DNA of 64,000 nucleotides from positions 17,322 to 81,321 of the forward strand of contig JAIKXQ010000044.1 of assembly GCA_024684035.1 (NCBI GenBank), in the 5' to 3' direction. Of the stretch, positions 19,085-27,421 are shown one piece after another. The first letter of the stretch is position 1. Each line of letters opens with the position of its first letter. Position numbers and translations under genes: made by a program. This stretch comes from Eubacterium sp. Lineage in GTDB: Bacteria; Bacillota; Clostridia; Lachnospirales; Lachnospiraceae. The notes under the pieces are model-generated. The model made no database searches. It was not told the DNA's origin and worked only from the letters and a program-made list of their open reading frames with translations.

Positions 19085-20989
19085 TCAGTCTCCGTACATC
19101 TCGTCCAGGATCCGGTAGAGTTCGAGATTCTCATCCTGCATCTCTCCGGTTTTTTCACCGATTTCATGTACGTCCGCGCCAGGCTCCTGCCCCTTTGTAC
19201 CGCTCTTTTTCCACCTGGGAAGTTCCTGTCCCTCCAGATCCGGAAGGATAGAACCGGAACTTGTTCCGTTGGGATCCCCGGTCCGGATAAAGTTCAGCGC
19301 GTAGCTGTGAAACTCCTCACTGACTTCCAGATCCTTCCCGGTGTAAAGCCCTGCTCCCGCTTTCTTCCCGGTGGGGATATTTCCGTATAAATACACTTCC
19401 TCTCCGCTGTGCCATGCGCCCAGACGGCCGTTTTCTTTCGTAAAAAAGTACTCATACACAGGAATCTTCTCCGCGGTCTGTCTTGTCCACATGTAATGGG
19501 AATATCCGAAATAGAAGGCGGAAAAAATTTTCTCATAAGCTTCCGACGCCTCGCTGTCGGTGTTCACCGGATAGAGTTCCAGAACCCGGTCGGTATAGTC
19601 CCCGAGTATTGTCTCCAGTTTTTCGTGTATGTTTTTTGCTGTGATGCGGTCAAAGAGCACAAAAGGTGCAGCCTCTTCCCTGTTGTATCCGTTGAGAAGA
19701 GCCGTCTCATTGAACTGCCCGTCACGGTAATACTCAAAAGGAGTCTTCGCCAGCGCCTGTCCGTCCACCGTGATGTGATGGTTGAGCTCCGCCATATTTA
19801 CGATTCTTTCTGCCGGCAGTTCTCTCATTTTTTTCAGTTCCTGACGCCTCTCCTCGCTGCTTCGCTCCGGTGCCTGTCCCCCGGATGCAGCTTCTCCAAT
19901 ACCAAGAGCCACTCTGGTATCCGCCCCGTCCGCCAGTGCCTGCTCCATCAGCCGGAAGGAATGAGGCGGTTCCTTCGTGGATACAGACGAACTCTCCGCG
20001 ATTACTTTCGTAAAAAGTCCCTTTGCCATCGGGCTTGCGCAGAGTGCGCTGACCGAGGCGGATCCCGCCGACTCCCCGGCCAGAGTGACATCCTCCGGAT
20101 TTCCGCCGAAAGCCTCAATATTGTCTCTTACCCATTCCAGAGCCTTGATCTGATCCAGCAGGCCGTAATTTCCGGTGGTTCCCGTCTTCGATTCCTCCGC
20201 CAGTGCTTCATCCGCGTAGTAGCCGAAGACGCCCAGTCGATAAGCCATGTTCACGACCACAACCCCGTCCTTCGCAAATGTACGTCCGCTGTAATCGTCA
20301 TACCAGGGCTGCCCGGTCTTCAGAGATCCCCCGTGTACATAGACGAGAACCGGCGCCTTGCGGATGTCCCCCGCCGGTTTCCAGATATTGATATAGAGGG
20401 AATCCTCGCTCATCATTGTCCGGTAGTCGTCCCTGAGGGTCATTTCGTAATCATGGTAGCCGACGATCTGCGACAGTGAATCGTAAATCCTGCTGTTGGA
20501 AGGCTGCATAGACATCGGCGCAAAGTGGTCGCACACTTTCACGCCCTCCCAGGGCTCCGGATCCTGTGGTTCCTTCCAGCGAAGATCCCCCACCGGAGGT
20601 TTCGCGTAAGGAATGCCGGTGTACATCTCTACCGTTTCATCCCCGGTGAGGACGCCGCGGATATCTCCCTGTGCCACATGTACAATTCCCGTCTGCTTCG
20701 GCTCATCCACCTCGGGCACTGCCGGCACCAGACGATAAGGTCCCTGGGTCAACAGTACGATGGCTGCCCCGGACGCAAAAAGGCAGAGCCAGCTGATCGT
20801 TCGAATCAGCTTGCCTCTGCCTGACAGTTTTCTTCTGTATAGAACGGCAAACACCACAAAAAGCAGGAGCATGATGCCCCAGCCTGCCGGAATATTCTTA
20901 TTGAGTTCCAGCACGGCAAAAAACACCAGCCCAGTAAGGATAAGAGCAACATAAAAGATCAATTTTCCTGCAACCGATGACTTCTTCAT
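19085..20989 (-). CDS. Membrane-anchored type B carboxylesterase
   Basis: This 634-residue protein has three membrane helices in its first 85 residues, then an alpha/beta-hydrolase domain of the para-nitrobenzyl esterase type. Visible family marks are IPYAKPPVGDLRWKEP, EDSLYINIWKP, VYVHGGSL (oxyanion hole) and the nucleophile elbow GESAGS near residue 305. The likely catalytic histidine is in GAWHSGEEVYLYGN near residue 525. The ester substrate is unknown. The ATG at 20989 follows AAGGTGG; a TTG two codons earlier is less likely. The membrane anchor is unusual, since most of the family are soluble or secreted. Confidence 0.88.
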   Translation of the reverse strand: MKKSSVAGKLIFYVALILTGLVFFAVLELNKNIPAGWGIMLLLFVVFAVLYRRKLSGRGKLIRTISWLCLFASGAAIVLLTQGPYRLVPAVPEVDEPKQTGIVHVAQGDIRGVLTGDETVEMYTGIPYAKPPVGDLRWKEPQDPEPWEGVKVCDHFAPMSMQPSNSRIYDSLSQIVGYHDYEMTLRDDYRTMMSEDSLYINIWKPAGDIRKAPVLVYVHGGSLKTGQPWYDDYSGRTFAKDGVVVVNMAYRLGVFGYYADEALAEESKTGTTGNYGLLDQIKALEWVRDNIEAFGGNPEDVTLAGESAGSASVSALCASPMAKGLFTKVIAESSSVSTKEPPHSFRLMEQALADGADTRVALGIGEAASGGQAPERSSEERRQELKKMRELPAERIVNMAELNHHITVDGQALAKTPFEYYRDGQFNETALLNGYNREEAAPFVLFDRITAKNIHEKLETILGDYTDRVLELYPVNTDSEASEAYEKIFSAFYFGYSHYMWTRQTAEKIPVYEYFFTKENGRLGAWHSGEEVYLYGNIPTGKKAGAGLYTGKDLEVSEEFHSYALNFIRTGDPNGTSSGSILPDLEGQELPRWKKSGTKGQEPGADVHEIGEKTGEMQDENLELYRILDEMYGD

Positions 20990-21073
20990 ATCCAAACCAC
21001 CTTTTCATTATTTCCAGCTACAACACATCTCCCTGCCTGTCCTTATGTCTCCTCTCGTCCGTCTGTTGCTCTG

Positions 21074-21925
21074 TTATTCTGTCATTCCATCCCCTTCATC
21101 GTCAGGGCCGGTCACCCTCTGAATGTGCATTGCCAGATATCCTGTCTCCGCATCCGGGAGACTGCACTTAAGTTTCCTGCTCATATCTTCGCACACCTGA
21201 CCGGCGATTTCAAACGCTTCCGGATAATGAAGTTTCATATAATCGTTCAGGTTCATCTTCAGCTTCTCCCCGGTGTGAATCCGCTTTACCATGTAGCGGA
21301 TATGATTCATCATCCTGTTGTAGCCCAGAGACATAATTTCCACCCGGGTTCCTGTCAATTCCTCGATTTTTTCCACACACTCCCTGACAATCTCTGCCGT
21401 CTGCAGGGCATCGGAGACTTTCTCATCCATGATGGCTGAATGGATATGCAGGGCAATGAAGCCGATTTCATCCTCTGAAATCTCCAGATCGAACCGCTTC
21501 CTGATCAGAGGATAGGCACACATGGCGACCTTGTACTCCATATAGAAAATCGTCTGAATATCCGGGGTGAGGGGATTGCCGATCCTCTCTCCCTTCTTCA
21601 TCCTGCGGATGGCAAATTCCAGATGATCCGCCAGGGGAAAAATAGCGTCTCTGTCCAGCTCTCCCATATGCTTCTGCGCCTCATCCAGAATCTCGCCTGC
21701 CAGTTCCAGGCATTCCGGATTCACATGACGGATGATATCCCTGGCGTCCCCTCTCTCGGAGGCGGGTTTCAGAGAATACACATTGACTTCGGCGCCTGCC
21801 TCGATCCTCTCTGCGATTTTTTTCCCGAAGCCGATTCCCCTTCCGATGAGCAGATATTCGTCCGTACCATCCTCATCGACGGCGACTACGGCATTGTGAT
21901 TCAGCACTTTATTGATTCTGTACAT
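21074..21925 (-). CDS. glcT: BglG-family transcriptional antiterminator (GlcT-like)
   Basis: This 283-residue RNA-binding regulator has an N-terminal CAT domain (about 1-58, MYRINKVLNHNAVVAVDEDG) and two PRD domains (about 65-170 and 172-283). The PRDs carry the histidines phosphorylated by the PTS (PLADHLEF, ALHIHSAI, KLHYPEA, AMHIQRV). When active, such proteins bind a RAT hairpin and prevent termination. A RAT-like sequence overlapping a terminator lies in the leader of the permease gene just upstream, which supports a GlcT role. The ATG follows AGAGGAG. The gene lies 369 bases past the permease, separated by a terminator and a dispersed repeat. Confidence 0.9.
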   Translation of the reverse strand: MYRINKVLNHNAVVAVDEDGTDEYLLIGRGIGFGKKIAERIEAGAEVNVYSLKPASERGDARDIIRHVNPECLELAGEILDEAQKHMGELDRDAIFPLADHLEFAIRRMKKGERIGNPLTPDIQTIFYMEYKVAMCAYPLIRKRFDLEISEDEIGFIALHIHSAIMDEKVSDALQTAEIVRECVEKIEELTGTRVEIMSLGYNRMMNHIRYMVKRIHTGEKLKMNLNDYMKLHYPEAFEIAGQVCEDMSRKLKCSLPDAETGYLAMHIQRVTGPDDEGDGMTE

Positions 21926-21948
21926 GGTATCTCCTCTAAATCAAAACA

Positions 21949-22113
21949 AAGTCCGCAAGCGGACATCAACTCCCCCATCCCCTCCATCCTCCCGGTGAGC
22001 GCGGCGGACGAAAGGCGCGCGAGCAGAATCGCGAAGCAATCTTCCCATCTGCGAGCTGCTCATCTAAGCGGAGCGTTTTGTCTTATAGGGAATGCGAAGC
22101 AATTTCCTATGGG
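21949..22113 (+). repeat. Full copy of the dispersed intergenic repeat
   Basis: This roughly 165-bp stretch begins CAAAGTCCGCAAGCGGAC (a perfect GTCCGC/GCGGAC hairpin), then has a variable middle, a conserved GCGCGCGAGCAGAATCGCGA segment, a CTTCCCATCTGCGAGCTG segment, AAGCGGAGCGTTTTGTC and the CATAGG/CCTATG-type hairpin. Nearly the same order recurs at 45659-45825. It occupies the space between the ptsG terminator and the antiterminator start codon. Confidence 0.85.
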
Positions 22114-22117
22114 ACAA

Positions 22118-22158
22118 GGAAAGCCGCGCAGAAGCCTTGAAGTTCTGCGCGGCTTTCC
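22118..22158 (-). terminator. Terminator after the PTS permease gene
   Basis: GGAAAGCCGCGCAGAA (22118-22133) and TTCTGCGCGGCTTTCC (22143-22158) form a perfect 16-bp stem with a 9-base loop. The T-run on the minus strand is weak (TTTCCTTG), so some readthrough into the antiterminator gene is possible. Confidence 0.75.
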
Positions 22159-22294
22159 TACTTAATGCAATTGTATCATAATCGTGAATGAATAAAAGAC
22201 AGAATTGTCTCTTGTGACCGTTTTCTTGTGCAAAATGACATCAATTCATTCCTTCATGTCGCACATAAACCGAATCATTCACACATTTCCCCGA

Positions 22295-24451
22295 TTAATC
22301 ACAGATGTCCACTTCCATGAGGGGCTCACCGGCCTTGATGTCTCCGGTGTGAAGAAGGCGTACTTCCTGGCCATCCTCCAGGTCTGTGCAGATGATCGGT
22401 GAAACGATGGAAGGCGCATGGCTTGCAAGGAAGTCAAGGTCAAGCTTCATCATCGGCTCTCCCTTCTTCACATGCTGTCCGTCCTTAACCATGACCTCAA
22501 AACCTTCGCCGTTCAGTTTCACAGTGTCGATACCGATGTGAAGAAGCATGCTCACACCAGTGTCTGTCATGAATCCGATGGCATGTTTTGTATCAAAGAC
22601 AAAGGCGATCGTTCCGTCTTCCGGAGCGTATACGATATTCTCTGCAGGAGTCATTGCGGATCCTGCTCCCATCATTCCGCCTGCAAAAGCCTCGTCCGGT
22701 GCCTCAGAGAGGTCAGCGGCTTTTCCCGTGATCGGGCTGCTGATGGTTACTGTGCGCACAGCCTTTTTCTCTGTTGTCTCAGTCGTTGCTTCGGCTGCAG
22801 ACTCAGTCTCCTCATCCTCTGCGATATACTCCGTATTCGGAGCTTTCTCAAGATAGTCCTCAAGATTGGATTTGATTACCGTTACTCTCGGTCCGTAGAT
22901 CACCTGTACGCCCTGTCCTTTGTGAACAACTCCGGAAGCTCCGGTTGCCTTCAGCATAGCGTCGTTTACAAGCTCAGATTTCACCACGGTACAACGAAGT
23001 CTTGTGGCACAGCAGTCTACGTCTACAATGTTTTTCTTTCCGCCAAGGCCCTTCATGATTCTGTCGCTGAGAAGATCATCCTCGCTGAGTGCGGAGCCGT
23101 CTTTCTTTGCGAGATAGTCTGCTTTGCTGAAGAGCTTTGTCTCTGTATCGTCATCCTCGCGTCCCGGAGTCTTCAGATCAAGCTTTTTGATCAGGAAGGT
23201 GAAGATGAAGTAGTACAGGAAGAAGTAAATAATACCTACCGGTACGATCAGCAGCCAGCTTGTTTTCTCATTTCCCTGAAGGATTCCGAAGAGGAAGAGA
23301 TCCAGGAAACCGCCGGAGAAGGTAAGACCTACAGCGATATTCAGAATGTGCGCAATCATGTATGCCGTTCCGGCAAGTACTACCTGAACACCGAAGAGAA
23401 TCGGAGCTGCAAACAGGAAGGAGAACTCGATCGGCTCTGTGATTCCTGTAAACATGGATGCAAGGGCTGCGGAAAGAAGAAGTCCGCCGGCCTGTTTCTT
23501 TTTCTCAGGTTTTGCTGTGCGGTACATAGCAAGGGCAGCACCCGGAAGACCGAAGATCATGAAGATGAACTCTCCGGAGAAGTATCTGCAGGCATCTGCG
23601 CTGAAGTGTGCCACATTTGCGGAGTCAGCAAGCTGCGCGAAGAAGATGTTCTGACCACCTTCGATCATTTTTCCTGCAACTTCGAGATGTCCTCCAACAG
23701 CAGTCTGCCAGAAAGGCATGTAGAATACATGATGAAGACCGAAAGGAATCAGTGCTCTCTTGATGAGACCGAATACCAGGGTTCCTGCATAACCACTGTT
23801 TGTAACAAGTCCGCCCAGTGCGAAAATGCCGTTCTGTACAGCCGGCCATACGAAGTACATCAGAATTCCCACGAACATGTATACCAGTGTGGAAATAATC
23901 GGAACGAAACGGGAACCGCTGAAGAAAGAGATGGCAGCCGGCAGCTCGATCTTGTGGAATCTGTTGTGAAGTGCCGCAACACCGAGACCGACGATGATTC
24001 CGCCGAACACACCCATCTGCAGGGTCTGAATACCACACATGCTGGTGATGGTACCACCGAGAACGTCTTTGGAGATACTTCCGTCAGCAAGAATCTTGCC
24101 GTTCAGTGTGAGCATAGCCTCAACGGTGATGTTCATAACGAAGTAAGCGATCATAGAAGCAAGAGCAGCTACTTCCTTCTCCTTCTTCGCCATACCGATG
24201 GCTACGCCCACTGCGAAGATCAGAGGCAGATTGCTGAAGATCGCATTTCCGACAGCGTTCATGATCATAAGCAGAGCATGAAGTACGGTACCGTCTCCTA
24301 AAATCTTGCCAAGTCCGTAAGTTTCAATGGTTGTTGGGTTGGTGAATGTGCTTCCCAGTCCGAGCAGAAGTCCTGCTACCGGAAGGATTGCGATGGGCAG
24401 CATAAAGCTTCGTCCCACACGCTGCAGTACGCCGAAAATTTTGTCTTTCAT
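22295..24451 (-). CDS. ptsG: PTS glucose-type permease, EIICBA
   Basis: This 718-residue protein imports a hexose, most likely glucose, and phosphorylates it. The order is EIIC (about 1-420, many membrane helices, with ITEPIEFSFLF), EIIB (about 470-560, phosphocysteine in VDCCATRLRC) and EIIA (about 590-715, SSPITG start, phosphohistidine in LLHIGIDTVKL). The start at 24451 follows AAGGAGGAATT; a 42-codon upstream extension would run through the regulatory leader and is rejected. Glucose is favoured over N-acetylglucosamine because of the GlcT-like antiterminator and RAT leader, though sequence alone does not settle the sugar. Confidence 0.93.
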   Translation of the reverse strand: MKDKIFGVLQRVGRSFMLPIAILPVAGLLLGLGSTFTNPTTIETYGLGKILGDGTVLHALLMIMNAVGNAIFSNLPLIFAVGVAIGMAKKEKEVAALASMIAYFVMNITVEAMLTLNGKILADGSISKDVLGGTITSMCGIQTLQMGVFGGIIVGLGVAALHNRFHKIELPAAISFFSGSRFVPIISTLVYMFVGILMYFVWPAVQNGIFALGGLVTNSGYAGTLVFGLIKRALIPFGLHHVFYMPFWQTAVGGHLEVAGKMIEGGQNIFFAQLADSANVAHFSADACRYFSGEFIFMIFGLPGAALAMYRTAKPEKKKQAGGLLLSAALASMFTGITEPIEFSFLFAAPILFGVQVVLAGTAYMIAHILNIAVGLTFSGGFLDLFLFGILQGNEKTSWLLIVPVGIIYFFLYYFIFTFLIKKLDLKTPGREDDDTETKLFSKADYLAKKDGSALSEDDLLSDRIMKGLGGKKNIVDVDCCATRLRCTVVKSELVNDAMLKATGASGVVHKGQGVQVIYGPRVTVIKSNLEDYLEKAPNTEYIAEDEETESAAEATTETTEKKAVRTVTISSPITGKAADLSEAPDEAFAGGMMGAGSAMTPAENIVYAPEDGTIAFVFDTKHAIGFMTDTGVSMLLHIGIDTVKLNGEGFEVMVKDGQHVKKGEPMMKLDLDFLASHAPSIVSPIICTDLEDGQEVRLLHTGDIKAGEPLMEVDICD

Positions 24452-24543
24452 AATTCCTCCTTGTAGTATGAAGACGGGCTGTCTGTTCTGTTGAACCGGC
24501 TTCCCCTTTCGGAACTCTTTTTCTGCTTTATCTCCCGTAAAGC

Positions 24544-24606
24544 AAAAAAAATAGCCACTCACAGACACAGACATCAATTAAAATGTTCTATATCCAGCGA
24601 ATGCCT
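24544..24606 (-). terminator. Leader terminator controlled by the RAT site
   Basis: On the minus strand AGGCATTCGC (24606-24597) can pair with GTGAGTGGCT (24562-24553), with two G-U pairs and one mismatch, followed by ATTTTTTTT. The 5' arm is the 3' half of the RAT sequence, so binding of the antiterminator protein and terminator folding exclude one another, as in Bacillus ptsG control. Confidence 0.75.
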
Positions 24607-24627
24607 ACCTAAAGTAACATACTGTAT
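24593..24627 (-). promoter_or_regulatory. RAT-like antiterminator site in the ptsG leader
   Basis: The minus strand reads CAGTATGTTACTTTAGG then TAGGCATTCGCTGG, matching the pattern of BglG/GlcT RNA targets (TGTTACT then GGCA). It lies about 145 bases before the ptsG start and overlaps the terminator stem. The antiterminator gene downstream of ptsG is the likely binding partner. Confidence 0.8.
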
Positions 24628-24637
24628 TTCTAGGGAT

Positions 24638-24667
24638 AGAATAACACAGGTTTTCTATCCGCGTCAA
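24638..24667 (-). promoter_or_regulatory. Candidate ptsG promoter
   Basis: On the minus strand TTGACG (24667-24662), an 18-base spacer and TATTCT (24643-24638) lie directly upstream of the RAT site. Within it GGATAG and CTATCC form a short inverted repeat. Confidence 0.6.
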
Positions 24668-24713
24668 TATTTTTTTATTTTTTCTTTAGACTTTCTTAAT
24701 TATCCACATCGCT

Positions 24714-24752
24714 TTCAATTTGGTCATTTCATTTTCATATGACCAAATTGAA
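24714..24752. promoter_or_regulatory. Perfect inverted repeat, operator candidate
   Basis: TTCAATTTGGTCAT (24714-24727) and ATGACCAAATTGAA (24739-24752) are perfect 14-bp inverted arms around an 11-base spacer. A partial third element, TTGATCAAATT, lies at 24760-24770. The site is between the divergent ptsG and 24846 genes, upstream of both promoters, with no T-run, which favours a protein-binding site. The regulator is unknown. Confidence 0.6.
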
Positions 24753-24845
24753 TTCACCCTTGATCAAATTAAATAACGCTCGCTTTTTTTCTCCCCTGTC
24801 ATGGTATAATGTTAAAAATACTGATGGAAACAGGAGGAAAAGAAT

Positions 24846-25253
24846 ATGTCAGGAAGAAAACGAAAACGCCGCGGTTCCTTCGCGGGAAAAATGATTCGCT
24901 GCCTGATCATACTTTTGGCGCTCACCTCCGGCGTCATGTATTTCTGTCAGAAACCGGTTCGCAGACTTATCGCCGAGACGGTCGTGGATCATGCCGTCAA
25001 GGAGTCGATTCAGTACGCAGGCGCGGAACACCCGGAAATCCAGCAGGCCATCGACAGCCTGACGCCGGAGGACAAAGAAGCCGTGACGGAGATCGTGGAG
25101 AACAATATCACCCCGGACAAAGTTGCCGCCGTCAACAATTACCTGGAGAGCGGCGATTACCGGGGATTGATTACCTACGCGCAGCAAAATCTCACTCCAG
25201 AGGAGTACAACCGTCTGGAGCAGATCTACGCAAACTACGCGGGACAGCCGTAA
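24846..25253 (+). CDS. Small single-pass membrane protein of unknown function
   Basis: This 135-residue protein starts with a very basic stretch (SGRKRKRRGSF), then one membrane helix (about 17-36) and an extracytoplasmic acidic helical domain. Two similar segments, LTPEDKEAVTEIVENN and LTPEEYNRLEQIYANY, suggest a repeated helical unit. I do not recognise the family. A TATAAT (24805-24810) and AGGAGG (24832-24837) upstream support expression. It is divergent from ptsG and shares a terminator with the converging acetyltransferase gene. Confidence 0.75.
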   Translation: MSGRKRKRRGSFAGKMIRCLIILLALTSGVMYFCQKPVRRLIAETVVDHAVKESIQYAGAEHPEIQQAIDSLTPEDKEAVTEIVENNITPDKVAAVNNYLESGDYRGLITYAQQNLTPEEYNRLEQIYANYAGQP

Positions 25254-25254
25254 A

Positions 25255-25290
25255 ACGCAGGAAGCGCCCATCATGCTTCCTGTGTTTTTT
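25255..25290. terminator. Bidirectional terminator
   Basis: ACGCAGGAAGC (25255-25265) and GCTTCCTGTGT (25275-25285) form a stem followed by T5 on the + strand; A-rich sequence precedes it, giving a T-run on the minus strand. It separates the convergent membrane-protein and acetyltransferase genes. Confidence 0.85.
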
Positions 25291-25735
25291 ACAATTTCCT
25301 GCGCAGATAAATCATGTCGATGAGCTGCACACCCTCCTCAAAAATCGGATGGTCATAGTTCCTCAGAAAGAACTTCTCAATGACGTGATGTCTTTCAAAT
25401 CCGCATTTCTCATAAAAAGGGATCGTCAGGGGACTATCACCCGTTCCCACCTGAAGAACCTGAAAACGATCCCGATATTCCCGTGCGATGAAATCAATCA
25501 ACATCCTTCCGTACCCCCTGCCGTGAGCTTCCGGAAGGGTTGCGATGTTCTTGATCTCCAAGATCCCGTCGCCTTCATCTGTGACGACACATTCTCCTTT
25601 GATCTCCTCATCCTCCAGGACATACATGGTACCCCTGTCCAGATACTTTTCAATCATATCTTCCTGCTCGTCCGCAAGGAACAGCAAGTCCATGTAATCT
25701 CTTTTATAATTTCTCACTTCATATATTATCATCAT
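25289..25735 (-). CDS. GNAT-family N-acetyltransferase
   Basis: This 148-residue protein has the GNAT fold: a central strand EIKNIATLPEAHGRGYGRML with the acetyl-CoA-binding loop (HGRGYG), followed by VLQVGTGDSPLTIPFYEKCGF, the typical later strand and helix. It would transfer an acetyl group from acetyl-CoA to an amine; the substrate is not evident. GGGAGA lies just before the start, where two consecutive ATGs (25735, 25732) are possible. Confidence 0.85.
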   Translation of the reverse strand: MMIIYEVRNYKRDYMDLLFLADEQEDMIEKYLDRGTMYVLEDEEIKGECVVTDEGDGILEIKNIATLPEAHGRGYGRMLIDFIAREYRDRFQVLQVGTGDSPLTIPFYEKCGFERHHVIEKFFLRNYDHPIFEEGVQLIDMIYLRRKL

Positions 25736-25779
25736 AGATCTCCCTCAATTTAATTTTATATGTCTTGCAAAACTTTTCT

Positions 25780-25832
25780 AAGTAATATTACTTCAGCAAG
25801 TTATTGAACTTATTTAAGTAACATGATATAAA
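25780..25832 (+). promoter_or_regulatory. Promoter and palindrome of the HTH-DUF3990 operon
   Basis: TTGAAC (25804-25809), a 17-base spacer and TATAAA (25827-25832) make a good promoter. Just upstream is the perfect 14-bp palindrome AAGTAATATTACTT (25780-25793), and TTAAGTAACA repeats part of it in the spacer. Autoregulation by the helix-turn-helix protein encoded next is the simplest reading. Confidence 0.65.
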
Positions 25833-25855
25833 TAAGATGAAAGGTGATTAAAGAA

Positions 25856-26710
25856 ATGGATTATAATTTCCCGGATGATCTGAAGGCAATTCGCGAAATA
25901 CTTGGAATAACACAGACCGAACTGGCAAAAAGAATTGGTGTCCAACAGGTTACACTATCCCGAAATGAATCAGGTAAAACGTCAGCCTCGCCGAAACTAC
26001 TGGAGCAAGTATACGGCTTTGCTTTTGATCATAATATAAAGCTAGGCAGACTCAAAGAAATGCTGTGGCTTGAAAATCTGAAACCGGGGCATAAGCTTCT
26101 TTTTCATGGAGCAAAAAGCGAAATCGAAGGTGAGATAAGCATTAACAAAAGCCGTACAAACAATGACTTCGGACAGGGATTTTACACCGGTGAAAGCTAT
26201 ACTCAGGCGCTTTCCTTTGTATCAGGTTTTGATCATTCTTCGGTTTATTATCTTGATTTTAATGTATCTGAGCTGAAATGCAAACAGTATAAGGTTAACC
26301 AGGAATGGATGCTTACCATTGCTTATTACAGGGGAACTCTGGAAGAATACAGCGAACATCCCACGATAAAAAAACTGATCACTGAGTCAAGGAACTGCGA
26401 TTATATCATTGCGCCCATCGCGGACAATCGAATGTTCCAGATTATCAATTCTTTTATCGCCGGTGAAATAACAGACGAGCAGTGCAAACATTGTCTTGCC
26501 GCCACAAATCTTGGCAATCAGTACGTGTTCACAAGCGAACAGGCTGTCCAACAACTGAAAATTCTTGAGAGATCATATATTTCTTTCAGCGAAAGAGAAC
26601 ATTATAAGAATCTAAGAGCTGAAGATACCAGGCTGGGAGATGATAAGGTGAAACTGGCTAGAAGACAGTTCAGAGGAATGGGAAAATACATAGATGAAAT
26701 TCTGAAATAA
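25856..26710 (+). CDS. HTH domain fused to DUF3990 (probable ADP-ribosyltransferase-fold toxin)
   Basis: This 284-residue protein starts with an Xre-type helix-turn-helix (about 5-60, with ITQTELAKRIGVQQVTLSRNESGK). A DUF3990-like domain (about 70-240) follows: LFHGAKSEIEG, then NDFGQGFYTGESYTQALSF and VYYLDFN. This family is thought to share the ADP-ribosyltransferase fold, with the His-Gly and GxGFY motifs at the NAD site. The fusion of DNA binder and enzyme, plus the partner 13-26 bases downstream, suggests a toxin-antitoxin module. The ATG at 25856 follows AAGGTGA; a GTG four codons earlier overlaps that site. The target is unknown. Confidence 0.8.
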   Translation: MDYNFPDDLKAIREILGITQTELAKRIGVQQVTLSRNESGKTSASPKLLEQVYGFAFDHNIKLGRLKEMLWLENLKPGHKLLFHGAKSEIEGEISINKSRTNNDFGQGFYTGESYTQALSFVSGFDHSSVYYLDFNVSELKCKQYKVNQEWMLTIAYYRGTLEEYSEHPTIKKLITESRNCDYIIAPIADNRMFQIINSFIAGEITDEQCKHCLAATNLGNQYVFTSEQAVQQLKILERSYISFSEREHYKNLRAEDTRLGDDKVKLARRQFRGMGKYIDEILK

Positions 26711-26735
26711 GATTTGAAGGGAGATGGATATCGAC

Positions 26736-27239
26736 ATGAAAAAAATAGATAATGACGGTCTCCTTCTATGTGACATACAGGCTAAGGCATTTGAGTTATC
26801 CGGCTCTGCGCAGAATACGAGTTCAGAGATTTTTATCCGAAGGTTTATGAATAGCGATGCGGCCAGACAGCTGGATAACGCGGCTGTGTTGCAGAGTAAC
26901 ACGCAGGCCGCGGATCTTCTGATTCTTATTGATGAAGAATATGGCAGGTCAGATTACGGTTCCGTAAAATACAGCCCCAATGAACTCTACTGGATCGGCT
27001 ATATCTACCGCTACTATGCTTACACATATAACATGACCTCCAGACAGGTATATAAAACCGTTAAGCCGAAAGAATTACGCGGGCTGTTCCTGCCATACCA
27101 CACCATGGATCCTTCTCAGGCCATTGACAGAATCCTGGAAGCAAAGGGACTTTCAAATAACGAAAGCGACGAAGAAAAAAGACAATTTGAAATCTATAAA
27201 AGAATAAGAAATAAGACAAAACCCGCCCGGGAACGTTAA
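26736..27239 (+). CDS. Partner protein of the HTH-DUF3990 gene
   Basis: This 167-residue protein (171 if the ATG at 26724, which abuts the AAGGGAG site, is used) has no export signal. The central part reads SPNELYWIGYIYRYYAYTYN, followed by KPKELRGLFLPYHTMDPSQA, a conserved-looking aromatic region. I do not recognise a named domain. Its position right after an HTH-DUF3990 gene, in one transcription unit that ends at a strong terminator overlapping its last codons, suggests a cognate antitoxin or partner. This role is inferred only from context. Confidence 0.65.
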   Translation: MKKIDNDGLLLCDIQAKAFELSGSAQNTSSEIFIRRFMNSDAARQLDNAAVLQSNTQAADLLILIDEEYGRSDYGSVKYSPNELYWIGYIYRYYAYTYNMTSRQVYKTVKPKELRGLFLPYHTMDPSQAIDRILEAKGLSNNESDEEKRQFEIYKRIRNKTKPARER

Positions 27240-27288
27240 TCACAGAGTCTTCTTCTGTGATCGCCATTCCCGGGCGGGTTCTGTTTTT
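27220..27288 (+). terminator. Strong terminator overlapping the end of the module
   Basis: AACCCGCCCGGGAA (27220-27233) and TTCCCGGGCGGGTT (27267-27280) form a perfect 14-bp stem with an inner hairpin (ATCACAGA/TCTGTGAT), followed by CTGTTTTT. The left arm lies within the last codons of the preceding gene. Confidence 0.9.
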
Positions 27289-27421
27289 ACTACTATTCTA
27301 CTGTTTTTCTGTCGGATTGTTAAACAGGATGTCTTTTCCTGCGATTGCTTACGGAGAGTTCCGGCTATGCTCCCCGGATGCTTTCTCCGGATCTACCGGA
27401 TGCTATACGTGCAATTTTTGT

